Below, in pieces: positions 32,999 through 42,800 of a stretch of DNA of 51,017 nucleotides (the first letter of the stretch is position 1; every line of letters begins with the position of its first letter). The position numbers and the translations under genes were made by a program. The DNA lies in assembly GCA_001767455.1 (NCBI GenBank), contig MELC01000028.1, forward strand, positions 2,694 through 53,710. Direction: 5' to 3'. The notes under the pieces are model-generated. The model was not told where the DNA came from. It did not search any database and saw only the letters and a program-made list of their open reading frames with translations. Origin of the DNA: Acidobacteria bacterium RIFCSPLOWO2_12_FULL_66_21 (GTDB lineage Bacteria > Acidobacteriota > Vicinamibacteria > Vicinamibacterales > 2-12-FULL-66-21).

Positions 32999-33019
32999 GC
33001 CGGGCCTGTCAGGCCCGGC
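32999..33019 (-). other. Strong hairpin in the rpsT leader
   Basis: GCCGGGCCT and AGGCCCGGC form a perfect 9-bp stem with a 3-base loop. It lies between the S4 gene and rpsT. It could end the S4 transcript, or act in the S20 leader if transcription begins at 33041-33049. Its CCTGTCAGG core is close to the CCTTCAGG hairpins elsewhere. Confidence 0.55.
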
Positions 33020-33040
33020 GTTTAGGGCTACAAACCCGCA

Positions 33041-33049
33041 AGTATATCA
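33041..33049 (-). promoter_or_regulatory. Extended -10 promoter for rpsT
   Basis: On the minus strand this reads TGATATACT, a good extended -10. Transcription would start near 33034, about 65 bases before the rpsT GTG. Confidence 0.5.
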
Positions 33050-33084
33050 CGCCAACCCCGGCCTTGAGCCGCCGGCGCGCGCCG

Positions 33085-33510
33085 TCAATCGTCGCTCCCG
33101 CCGCGCTTCATCCGGCGAAGCTGACGCCGCTCGCGTTTGTCGGGCGATCCCGCTGAGGCCGTCCTGAACTGGCGGGCGAGCCGCTCCAGGCGCCGCATGG
33201 CCACCTCTTCCGGCGAGGGTGCCGGCGTGACGTCTTCGTAGAGCTCTCGCGCCTCCGCCTTGGCGATGTGCCTGTCGGCGAGGCCGCGAACGACGAGATG
33301 CTGCTTGCGCCCGAGTGGCCGCGAGATGACGATCGCGTCGCCGGCGCGGACCTCCCGGTGCGGCTTTGACGCCTGGCCGTTGACGTCGATCTTGCCGAGC
33401 TTGCACGCCTTCTGTGCCTCGGATCGCGTCCGGAACAGGCACGCGACGTCGAGCCAGACGTCGAGACGGACGGACTCCACGGGGGAAATCTTATCGAATA
33501 ATCCGGGCAC
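33085..33510 (-). CDS. S4-domain RNA-binding protein (Hsp15-like)
   Basis: This encodes 141 residues from a GTG start. The S4 domain spans about residues 12-60 (VRLDVWLDVACLFRTRSEAQKACKLG is its first part, followed by the KIDVNGQASKPHREVRAGD segment). A basic, probably disordered tail follows (KRERRQLRRMKRGG). Relatives include Hsp15, which rescues stalled 50S subunits. The role here is likely ribosome-associated. It is divergent from the RRM protein gene. Confidence 0.88.
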   Translation of the reverse strand: MPGLFDKISPVESVRLDVWLDVACLFRTRSEAQKACKLGKIDVNGQASKPHREVRAGDAIVISRPLGRKQHLVVRGLADRHIAKAEARELYEDVTPAPSPEEVAMRRLERLARQFRTASAGSPDKRERRQLRRMKRGGSDD

Positions 33511-33522
33511 GCGGTCGAAAGC

Positions 33523-33531
33523 TGGTATACT
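33523..33531 (+). promoter_or_regulatory. Extended -10 upstream of the RRM gene
   Basis: TGGTATACT faces rightwards. The surrounding CTGGTATAC is partly palindromic, so it could also serve the leftward S4 gene 13 bases away. A rightward transcript would have a leader of about 185 bases. Confidence 0.45.
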
Positions 33532-33688
33532 GGTTCCCGTCAGGTGGAAGACAGCCCGCTAGAGTAGCCGCGTCAGAGTCGAATCGAGCTCGCCTCGCTT
33601 CTCCCCTCCGCTATCCGGGAATAACCGGAACACTACGCACGCAGCAGGAATCCATCCGAGCGGTCCATTTCGGACACGCGTTATCAGT

Positions 33689-33704
33689 GCCTCCCAACAG
33701 AGGC
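33689..33704 (+). other. Small hairpin in the RRM gene leader
   Basis: GCCTC and GAGGC pair around CCAACA about 20 bases before the ATG. Long structured leaders are common for cold-inducible RRM proteins; regulation here is inferred. The rest of 33540-33724 has no ORF. Confidence 0.35.
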
Positions 33705-33724
33705 GGAAGTGCAGGATCAGTTAC

Positions 33725-34036
33725 ATGGCTCGAAAACTCTACGTCGGCAATCTGCCCTACGACACGGGCGAACAGGACCTCCAGACGCTCTTCGGTGAGG
33801 CGGGGACGGTCGAATCGGTGAACGTGATGCGCGACATGGCCACGGGCCGCGCGCGCGGCTTCGCGTTTGTCGAGATGGCGTCGGACGAAGACGCGCAGAA
33901 GGCGATCAGCCAGTTCAACAACTACGAACTGGGCGGGCGCAATCTGAACGTCAACGAGGCGCGCCCCAAGCCCCAGGGTGGCGGCGGGTACGGTGAAGGC
34001 GGCGGCAGCCGGCGCCGGTCGGAACCCCGCTGGTGA
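33725..34036 (+). CDS. RRM-domain RNA-binding protein
   Basis: This encodes 103 residues. One RRM is present: RNP2 is LYVGNL (residues 5-10) and RNP1 is RGFAFVEM (residues 44-51). A short glycine- and arginine-rich tail follows (GGGGYGEGGGSRRR). It resembles the small cold-induced RRM proteins of cyanobacteria and other bacteria, which bind single-stranded RNA. A clear terminator follows at 34107. Confidence 0.95.
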   Translation: MARKLYVGNLPYDTGEQDLQTLFGEAGTVESVNVMRDMATGRARGFAFVEMASDEDAQKAISQFNNYELGGRNLNVNEARPKPQGGGGYGEGGGSRRRSEPRW

Positions 34037-34106
34037 ATCGACGCTGACTTCTGGGAAGCCGGGCGCTGACGCGCCCGCGGCCCGATAGTCTGGCCCGATC
34101 GGAACA

Positions 34107-34140
34107 GGCGGCACCCGTATGTGGTGCCGCCGTTGTTCTG
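34107..34140 (+). terminator. Rho-independent terminator after the RRM gene
   Basis: GGCGGCACC and GGTGCCGCC form a perfect 9-bp stem with a 7-base loop (CGTATGT), followed by GTTGTTCTG. It is the best-formed terminator in the window. Confidence 0.75.
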
Positions 34141-34219
34141 TACGGGGCACCAGTTCCTCCCCCGTTTCTTCTCATTTCCCGCGAACATGCGGTCCCTCTT
34201 CCTCGTCTTCACAAGCATC

Positions 34220-36649
34220 ATGCGGCACCTGCTCGGTGACATTCGCTCGGGCGTCCGGATGCTGGTGAAGTATCCGACGCTGTCGTTGGTCGCCATCGTG
34301 ACGTTGGGCCTCGGCATCGGCCTCAGCACCACGGTCTTCTGCGTCGTCAACGGCGGCATGTTCAAGGGACTGCCGTTCAAGGACGCGGACCGCATCGTCG
34401 CCGTGGTCGGCACGCTTCCGTCGCAGGGACAGCCGCGGCGTCCCATCAACGTCCAGGACTTCGCGGTCTTCCAGTCCCGGCAGACCTCGTACGAGTACTT
34501 CGGCGCCTTCAACATCACGCCGGTGAACCTGTCGCTGGAAGAGGGGCGGCCCGAGCGCTTCACCGCGGGGCAGCTCACCGTGGCTGCCTTCGAGCTGCTT
34601 GGCGTGCAGCCGATTCTCGGCCACGGGTTCCGCGAAGGCGACGACAAGCCCGGCAGTGAACCGGTGATGCTGCTCGGATACGACCTGTGGCAGCGAAAGT
34701 ACTCCGGTTCGCCCGCCATCGTCGGCAGGACGATTCGAGTCAGCGGCGTGCATCGGACGGTGATCGGCGTGATGCCGGAGAACTTCCTGTTCCCGTTCCG
34801 CGAGTCGCTGTGGATGCCGCTGGTGATCGATCCGCTCGCAACCCGGCGGGCGCAGGCGCCGGGTCATCAGATCCTGGCGAGGCTGAAGCCGGGCGTCGCC
34901 ATCAGGCAGGCGAAGGCGGAAGCCGCCGCCATCGCGGCGGCGCTCGAGCGTGAGTTCCCCGAGACCAACAAGGGGGTGAGCGCGGACGTGATGCCCTATA
35001 CGGAGATCGCGCTCGGGCCGGAGATCTACAGGCTGCTCTTCACGATGCTTGGGGCGGGAATCGGCGTGCTGCTGATTGCCTGCGTGAACGTGTCGAACCT
35101 GCTCGTCGCGCGCGCGTCGCTGCGGCAGCGCGAGATTGCAGTGCGGATCGCCATCGGCGCCGGCCGCGCGCGCATCGTCCGGCAGCACCTCACCGAGGTG
35201 CTGGTGCTATCAAGCCTCGGCGCCCTCATCGGGATCGTCCTGAGCATCTTCGGCATGCGCTGGTTCACGCAGGCGCTGGCCGTCAACCCGCCGCCGTTCT
35301 GGATCACCTTTGATCTCGATTACCGGGTGCTGCTGTTCGTGCTCGGGCTCGTCGTCGTCTCGAGCCTCTTTGCGGGCGGCCTGCCCGCGCTGCACGCCGC
35401 CCGCGTCAGCGCGTCCGGCGCGCTCAAGGAGGACAGCCGGTCGTCGACGAGCGGCAAGCTCGGCAAGTTCAGCAGCGCGCTGGTGGTGGGCGAGCTCGCG
35501 GTGTCGTGCGGCCTGCTGATCGCCGCCGGCCTGATGATCAAGAGCGTCGTGCAGCTGAAGACGGTGCCGATGCCGTTTGCCGTGGACTCCATCCTCACGG
35601 CGCGCATCGATCTGCCGCGCGAGACGTACCCGGACTCGGCTGCGAGCATCCGCTTCTACGAGCAGTTGCTGCCGCGCCTGCAGACCGCCACAGGCGTCGC
35701 CGCCGCGACGCTGTCCGACGGCCTCCCGGCTGCCGGCAATGGCGCGGTGCCCGTGGCGATCGAGGGCAAGGCGTACCCGCAGCAGAGCGATTACCCTCTC
35801 GCGCGCGAAGGGATTGTGACCGCCGGCTACTTCGACACGTTCCAGGCCCGCGTGCTGCGCGGGCGCGAGTTCGCACCGTCGGACAATGCGACGGGCCAGC
35901 CGGTCGCCATCGTCAACGAGTCGTTCGCGCGCGTGCTGTTCGGGGGCATCGATCCCGTCGGTCGCCAGATGAAGCGCTCGCGGCCGAACTCGCACGAGCC
36001 GTGGCTCACCATCGTCGGTGTCGTGCCGGACCTCGTCATGCAGGGCATCGGCAACAACAACGCCAGCCCGATCGGCTACTACATTCCGATCGCGCAGAGC
36101 GACGTGGCCAACGGCGTCCGCATTGCCGTCCGCACGAATCACGATCCGGCATCGGCGGCGCCTTTCCTGCGCTCCGCGGTGGCGTCGCTCGATCAGGACC
36201 TGGCGATTTACGAGATCAACACGCTGCGGTGGGTCATCGATCGCCAGACGTGGTTCTACACCGTGTTCGGCACGTTCTTCATGGCGTTCGGCTTCTGCGC
36301 GCTGTTCCTGGCGGCGGCGGGGCTGTACGGGGTGATGTCGTTCGCGGTGACCCAGCGCACCCGCGAGATGGGCGTGCGCTCGGCGCTCGGCGCGCGCGGC
36401 GCGCAGTTGATCCTGCTCGTCATGCGCCGGAGCGTCGTGCAGCTGGTCATCGGCCTCGTTCTCGGGATCGGCCTGGCGCTTGCGGCTTCACAGGGCCTGC
36501 AGCCGATCCTCTACAAGGTCAACCCGCGCGACGCCGTGGTGTTCGCGGCCGTTGTCGTCACGCTGGCCGTCGCGAGCCTCATCGCGAGCTTCCTGCCCGC
36601 ACGCAGAGTGACGAAGATCGATCCGGTCGTGGCGCTGGCGGCCGAATGA
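34220..36649 (+). CDS. ADOP-type orphan ABC transporter permease (MacB/FtsX family)
   Basis: This encodes 809 residues. It has two MacB periplasmic core domains and two FtsX permease regions. The N-terminal membrane helix (LSLVAIVTLGLGIGLSTTVF) is followed by FtsX segments near residues 270-410 and 690-805 (TREMGVRSALGARGAQLI). The opening MRHLLGDIRSGVRML fits the acidobacterial duplicated orphan permease family, which lacks an adjacent ATPase. ATG 34220 is chosen on that basis; 34187 is an alternative. Such proteins probably work with an unlinked ATPase in export or in stress signalling. No MacA-like adaptor is adjacent. Confidence 0.9.
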   Translation: MRHLLGDIRSGVRMLVKYPTLSLVAIVTLGLGIGLSTTVFCVVNGGMFKGLPFKDADRIVAVVGTLPSQGQPRRPINVQDFAVFQSRQTSYEYFGAFNITPVNLSLEEGRPERFTAGQLTVAAFELLGVQPILGHGFREGDDKPGSEPVMLLGYDLWQRKYSGSPAIVGRTIRVSGVHRTVIGVMPENFLFPFRESLWMPLVIDPLATRRAQAPGHQILARLKPGVAIRQAKAEAAAIAAALEREFPETNKGVSADVMPYTEIALGPEIYRLLFTMLGAGIGVLLIACVNVSNLLVARASLRQREIAVRIAIGAGRARIVRQHLTEVLVLSSLGALIGIVLSIFGMRWFTQALAVNPPPFWITFDLDYRVLLFVLGLVVVSSLFAGGLPALHAARVSASGALKEDSRSSTSGKLGKFSSALVVGELAVSCGLLIAAGLMIKSVVQLKTVPMPFAVDSILTARIDLPRETYPDSAASIRFYEQLLPRLQTATGVAAATLSDGLPAAGNGAVPVAIEGKAYPQQSDYPLAREGIVTAGYFDTFQARVLRGREFAPSDNATGQPVAIVNESFARVLFGGIDPVGRQMKRSRPNSHEPWLTIVGVVPDLVMQGIGNNNASPIGYYIPIAQSDVANGVRIAVRTNHDPASAAPFLRSAVASLDQDLAIYEINTLRWVIDRQTWFYTVFGTFFMAFGFCALFLAAAGLYGVMSFAVTQRTREMGVRSALGARGAQLILLVMRRSVVQLVIGLVLGIGLALAASQGLQPILYKVNPRDAVVFAAVVVTLAVASLIASFLPARRVTKIDPVVALAAE

Positions 36650-36792
36650 ACCAATTTCCAGCGTCGCGCGCGTGCGCCGGAATCCCGGCTGAGGCGTGCC
36701 ACGGCGATCTTCACCTTGGGAACGTGATTCCCATAGTGAGCATGAGATACCCGCACGGGAACGTTCTACCCGCGGTGTGTTTCACCCGTTAG
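36646..36792 (+). pseudogene. Possible short relic with a kinase-like HGDLHLGNV motif
   Basis: This 48-codon frame overlaps the permease stop (ATGA). It contains EACHGDLHLGNVIP, close to the Brenner motif (HGDLHxGN) of aminoglycoside phosphotransferase-like kinases. Nothing else of such a kinase is present on either side. It may be a recombination relic or a chance match. The remaining gap to 36897 shows only small palindromes such as GGGAACGTGATTCCC and no gene. Confidence 0.3.
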
Positions 36793-36897
36793 TCTCTGTC
36801 GCGCAGCACGTTCCGTGTTAGTGTGACCCTACCCGAAGGGGACTCCATACCCAGTTCGAGATGATGGGCGGGCAGAAAATGCCACGCAGGCGGGTAG

Positions 36898-39800
36898 TTG
36901 TGCGTCGAGCACATTACTTGCACTCGCGGCGCACTCATCAAGCAGATCAGCGACTTGGCCAACCGCCTCCGCGTCGCCATCGCGTGCGCCCTCGTCCTCA
37001 CCGCGTCGTCCGCGTGGGGGCAGCCGCTCCGAAAGATCGGGGAGCTGCGGCTGTCGATCCTTGGCGTGTCGGCCGGTCTCGACCCCTCGAATCCCGTCGT
37101 TCCCAAGAACACCCCGGCCGGTGCGCGCGTCGTCGTGCGCGGCGGCGCCGGGCCGCTCGCAACTCCTGACGTGCTCCGGTTCCTTGGCACCGACCTCTCC
37201 GTTCGGGCGGAGCTGACCGGCCCGTCGCTCGCGTCGCCCATCTCGCTCACCAGCGCCGGCACAGGCGATGCGCTGCTGCTCCCGCTGCCGCCGCTCGCCG
37301 CCGCCGGTGACTATCAGCTCACCAACCTGCGTCTCGTCGCGGGCGGCCGCACGGTCCTCGACCTCACGCCCGCGCGCGCGCGCGTCCAGGTGATCGAGCA
37401 GGTCCTCATCACCTCCGTCAAGACACGTCCGCTGACGCTCGACGAAATCAAGAGCAAGGGGATCGTGCTCGACAGCGACGACTATCTGGGATTCGAGTTC
37501 ACGCTCGGCCTGATGCTCGAGTCGAAGCCCGTGAAGGTGACCTTTCCCGTCATCTTCGACAAGGCCGGCACGCCGCTGCCCGAATTGACAGGGAAGCTGG
37601 CCAACCTGCCGCCGCTCGACATCGAGCTGCCGAACCTTCCGACCATCATCCCGACGATGCTGATCCTCGAAGGGGTGAGCGGCGGCACGCCGCTGGTGTC
37701 GCTGCCGGGCGGCCAGCAGGTCGAGGTGCGCATCCCGAGCGTGCTCGTGATTCCGGGAAGCGTCGGTTATCTGAAGCAGTTCTTCTCGGCGCAGCTCTTC
37801 GTCGCCAATGGCGCCCCCGCAGGCTCGGGCCTGACGGTGCGCGACATCACGAGCGCGCTGAAGCTGCCCGCGGGCGCGGATCTCGAGCCCGGAACCGCGG
37901 ACGATCCGCTGTCGCTGCCCGACACCATCACCGGCATCCAGCCCGCGACCATGCCGGTGAAAACCGTCGGTCCCGACGGCAAGGCGGGGACCGCGGACGA
38001 CAGCGTCACGCTCCAGCCGGCCGATCAGGCGCAGGCGGAGTTCCTGATCAGGGGCGAGCAGGAAGGATTCCACCGGCTCGAGTTCGACATCAACGCGACG
38101 CTCGACGGCCTGGCGACGGGATCGATTGCCGTGACCGGCAAGGCGCGGGGCGCCGTCCTCGTTCGCAACCCGTACTACGACGTTACCTTCACCGTGCCCA
38201 CCGTCGTCAGGCGCGGCGAGGAGTTCCGCGTGTTCGCGACGGTCACGAACATCGGGCAGGGCATCGCCAACGACCTGAGCCTCTCGCTCGATCGCAGCCG
38301 CATGAGCGGCGCGCAGCTCACGAGCGACGAGACGGTGAGCACCGCCACGCTGCGGCCCGGCGATGCGCACACGTTCGACTACACGTTCCGCAGCGACAAG
38401 ACCGGCCAGGTCGTCGCGAGCTATCTGAAGTTCGACACCGCGAACGGGACGACCGGGGATCTGAAGTTCACGCTCGGGGTCGGTGAGCGCGGCGTGCTCC
38501 TGTCGCCCGACACCCTTGTCTTGCCCTCGCCGGTCGAGTCCTTGCCGGGCGGGCTGGTCGAGGCCGCCGTGCGCGTGCTCGGGCAGGCCTGGAGCGTCGC
38601 GAACTCGCCGCCGGGCACGCTGCCGCCGGGCGTCATCCGCATCACCCGGGCGCACGCGATGGACAAGGCGCTGGCGCTGGCCGAGGCGGGGCTGCGCGTC
38701 AGTCTGGGCGAGCCGCAGGCGGACGCGGTGCGCGATCTGCTGCTCGACTTCTATGGCGCGGGCGCGGCAACGGGAGCCATCGACGTGGGTTTCGATCAGC
38801 TCCTGCGCGACACGGAAGCTGGCCGAGCGCTCGCCGCCGCGTTCGGCGGGGCGTTGGCGCCCGCCGTCGCTGGCGTGGGCGCGCCGGAGTACGAGCGGGG
38901 ACTGGCGTCGCTCGCCGCGTCGGGCCCGGACACATTCTCAGTCTCGGCGAGCGGTGCGACGACCACACTGTCGATCGCCGACGCCCGCGGCCGCCGCCTG
39001 TCCACGACGATCGACGACGGCGCGGCGTCTCCGCCGGCCGAAATCCCCGGCGGCGTGATCGTGAAGACGGGGGCGGACCTGCTGTCGCTGGTGGGCTCGC
39101 CCGGTTCGTCGCCGTACACGCTCGATCTCTCCGCCGTCGAGACGACGACGACGGCGTTGAGTCTGACGTTCCCGCGGGGCGACGGGACGTTCGTGCGCGG
39201 CACCGCGGCGGTCGAGCTCGGCGGCGCGGCGCGCGCGAGGGTCGTCGTCGATCTCTTACGCCCCGACAGCGTCGTCGTCGAGCGGGACGGCGACGGCGAC
39301 GGCGGCTACGAGACGGCGACGCCGATGGCGATGGCCGCGCTCCCCGCGGCCGGCCCGCGGCTCCTGTCAGCGACCATCATCGGGCCCGAGACGCTGCCGG
39401 CGGCCGGTCCGTTCGGCCAGCACGTCGCGCTGCTCTTCGACCGGGTGGTGGACGGGACGTCCGCCGGCGATCGGACGCACTACCGGATTCCGTCGAACGC
39501 GTTCCGCGCCGTCAGGCGCCAGCTCTCCGGACGTCTGGTCTTCGGCCAGCTCGATCAACCGGAAGGTCCGCACGTGCCGACGCGCGTGACGACGGATCCG
39601 CTTCCCGACATGCGCGGCACCCTCGGCGTGCCGGGCGATGTCCCCCTCGGCTCGCGCCTGGAGGATCCAGGCGCGGTCGTCACGGGCCGGATCTTCCAGG
39701 CCGACGGGCAGCCCGTGTCCACGGCGATCGTCCGTTACATCCAGAACCTGGATCTGAGCTGCCAGCAACCCGGCTACTCGCTGGCGCTGGCGGTGCTGCC

Positions 39801-42800
39801 GGTCGCCGCCGACGGCTCGTTCGAATTCCGCTACGTGCGGCAGGACGCCTGCGGGCTGGCCTTCAGAATCTTCACGCAGGATCCGGCGACCGACGCGATA
39901 CGAACCGCCGACGCGAAGGTCCGCGCCGACGGCGAGCGGATCGTGCTGGACATCGCGCTGTTCGGCCGCGGGTCGGTGACGGGTGTCGTGCGCGATCTGC
40001 AGGGACTGCCGGTCGGCGGCGCGGCCGTGATCGTCCAGAGCCAGATCGATCCGCAGATTCAGGGCGGCGCCATCACGGACGGCGACGGCCGCTACACGAT
40101 CGACGGGATTACGGTTGGCGTCGTCAGCGTGCAGGCCAAGAAGCTCCTGGCGACCGGGACCATCGCCTCGAGCGCCGCGGCGGGACGCATTGCGCGCGCG
40201 GGAACCGCCGCCGTCGTCGACCTCACGCTCGACGCCGGATCCGGAACGGTCGCGGGGACCGTCTTCACGCGGACGGCCGGCGTGAACAGCCCGGCGGCGG
40301 GCGCGCTCGTGCGGTTCTTCCTGAACGGCCAGGGGATCGTCGCCGCGCAGTTCACGAAGCCCGACGGCACGTTCCGGTTCGACGCGATGCCTCCGGGACA
40401 GTACACCGTGACGGGTACGCTGAACACTGCGGCACGGGAATCGGCCGGCGTGTCGGGTCTCCTCGCAAGCGGCGAGACCATCACCGGACGGGACCTCGTC
40501 GTCGAGACGAGCGCGGCGACCTCCGTCACCGGGCGCGTCCTTCTGCCGAACGGCTCGGCGGCCGCCGAAGCGCTCGTCGTGTTCGGCGACCGCGGGACCT
40601 ACACCAGCGCGGCCGGCACGTACATGATGCCGGACGTCCCAATCATGCCGGATCGGCCGCAGGCGTTCGTGGCGACGAGCCGCGACGGGCTCCGGAAGGG
40701 CCAGACCATGCGCATCATCGCGTCGCCCGCTGATGCCGCGAACGTGGACATCACGCTGTCGGCGCTCGGCAGCGTCGAGCTGCTCGTGGCCGATCCCGCC
40801 GGCGTCCCGCTCGCCGATCAGGAGGTCGTCGTGCTGGCCAGCGGGTCCGCCTCGCGCGGGGCGTGCAGCCTCGGCTGCGGCTGCGCGCTGGTGACCGGCC
40901 GCACGAACGCGGGCGGCGTCGTCCGCTTCGACGATCTGCCTGTCGGACGCGTCACCGCGCGCGCCACGCGCATCGTCGCGGGATTCATCGACGTCGTCGA
41001 GACCGCCGTCTCGGTGACCGCCGACGGCCTGACCGGCGCGGGCGTGCTGCGCTTTTCGGGCGCGGGCACGATCTTCGGGCACGTGATCGGCCCGGACGGC
41101 CGCGCGGCCTTCGGGGCTGACATCACGATTCGATCGCGGACCTACTTCCGCGAGTCGTGCACGCTGCAGTCCGACGTGTCGCACCGCCTGCGCACGGACC
41201 AGGCGGGCAATTACCGCGTCACGACGGTCGGCGTCGGCGCCGTCACGATCCAGGCGAGCCACCCATTCTCGAGCGCCGCCCAGGTTGGAGCCTCCGTCAC
41301 GCTGACCGCGGCAGGACAGGAACGGCAGGTCGATCTCACCATCCCGAGCACGACGGCCGGCGAACTGTCCGGCTACGTGTTCCTGCCCGACGGCGTGACG
41401 CCGGCGGGCGCCGGCGTCGAGGTGACGGCCAACGGTCCGCTGCCGGACGTGACGGTGTTCACCGACGAGGCCGGACACTTCCGGTTCGCGCGCATCTTCC
41501 CCGCGGGTAATTACACGGTGACCGCGCGCGATCCGCGGACGGGCGGCCAGGTCCGCGACCGCGTGGCGCTGAAGGCGACCCAGGATCTCCGCCACGACCT
41601 TCGACTCAAGGGGACCGGCACCGTCCGCGTCCGCGTCGTGACCGTGCTCGACGTCCCGGTGACGAGCGCATTCGTGCGCCTGGTCGAGACCGAATTCCCC
41701 GGGCGCACGTATGAAGGCGTCGCCGACGCGTCCAACGCCGGCGTGATCGAGTTCTCCGGCGTGTTCGAGGGGCCGCTGGCGGCATCCGCGTCCGACCCGC
41801 AGGGGCGCGGCGGGCGCGCGTCGGCCACCCTGTCCGCGGGCGCCGTGCTCGATATCAAGGTGGCGTTGTCGGTGACCGGGACGGTGAGCGGCCGGCTCCT
41901 CGACCCCGCCGGGACTCCGGTGCCGTTCGCGACGGTGAAGCTGACGGCGGCCGGGCGAGTCATCGGCCAGGTGACGACGGGCGGGTCGGGCGACTCTCTC
42001 GGATGGTTCGAGTTCCAGTACGTGCCGGCGGGCGCGCTGCGTCTCGACGCCGTCGATCCGATGACCGCGCGGACCGGCTTCGCGGTGGGCTCGCTGTCGC
42101 ACGAAGGCGAACAGGTGTCGCTGGACGTCACCGAGCAGGCCCTCGGCCGCGTCGAAGGGCTGATCACCGGGGACGGCGTCGCGCGCGACGCCGCGCAGGT
42201 GGAGATCGTGTCCGGCTCGTACCGCGTGTCCACCATCTCCGATGGGAACGGGCGCTACGGGGTTGACGGCGTGCCGGAAGGCACGGTCGTCGTCACCGCG
42301 AAGAGCGACGGCGGCCTCTTCAGCGGCAGCGCCACCGCGACGCTCCAGGGTGAAGCCGCGACGCTCGCGATCGACGTCGCCTTGCGGGCGTCGGCGCCGC
42401 TCTCCGGACGCGTCGTGGCGTTCGACGGCTCGAATCCGCCGCCATCGGCGGTCACGGTGAAGGTCAACGGCGTCATGGCGACGCTCAGCACGGTGACGGA
42501 TACGACCGGCGCGTTCGCCTTCGATCGCGTGCCTGCCGGCACCGTGACGGTCTCGGTCGATGTCATCGGCTCGATCGATCGAGGGCAGATGACGGTGACA
42601 ATTCCGGCCGAGCCGATCGTGATCCCGCTCAACGGCGTCGGACGGATCACCGGGCAGGCGCACGATTCGTTCGGGCAGCCCGTCAGCGGCACGGCGCTCG
42701 TGACGGGCACGGGGCCGTTCCCGTACAACTGGTCGGTCACCGTGCCGGCGTCCGGCGAATTCTCGCTGCCCCAAGTGCTGGCCGGACCCTTCACCGCGTC

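Noticed and set aside
32969-33084. Possible tRNA or small RNA between rpsT and the S4 gene
   Set aside because: Only one hairpin and a promoter-like box are present; no cloverleaf or conserved tRNA arms.
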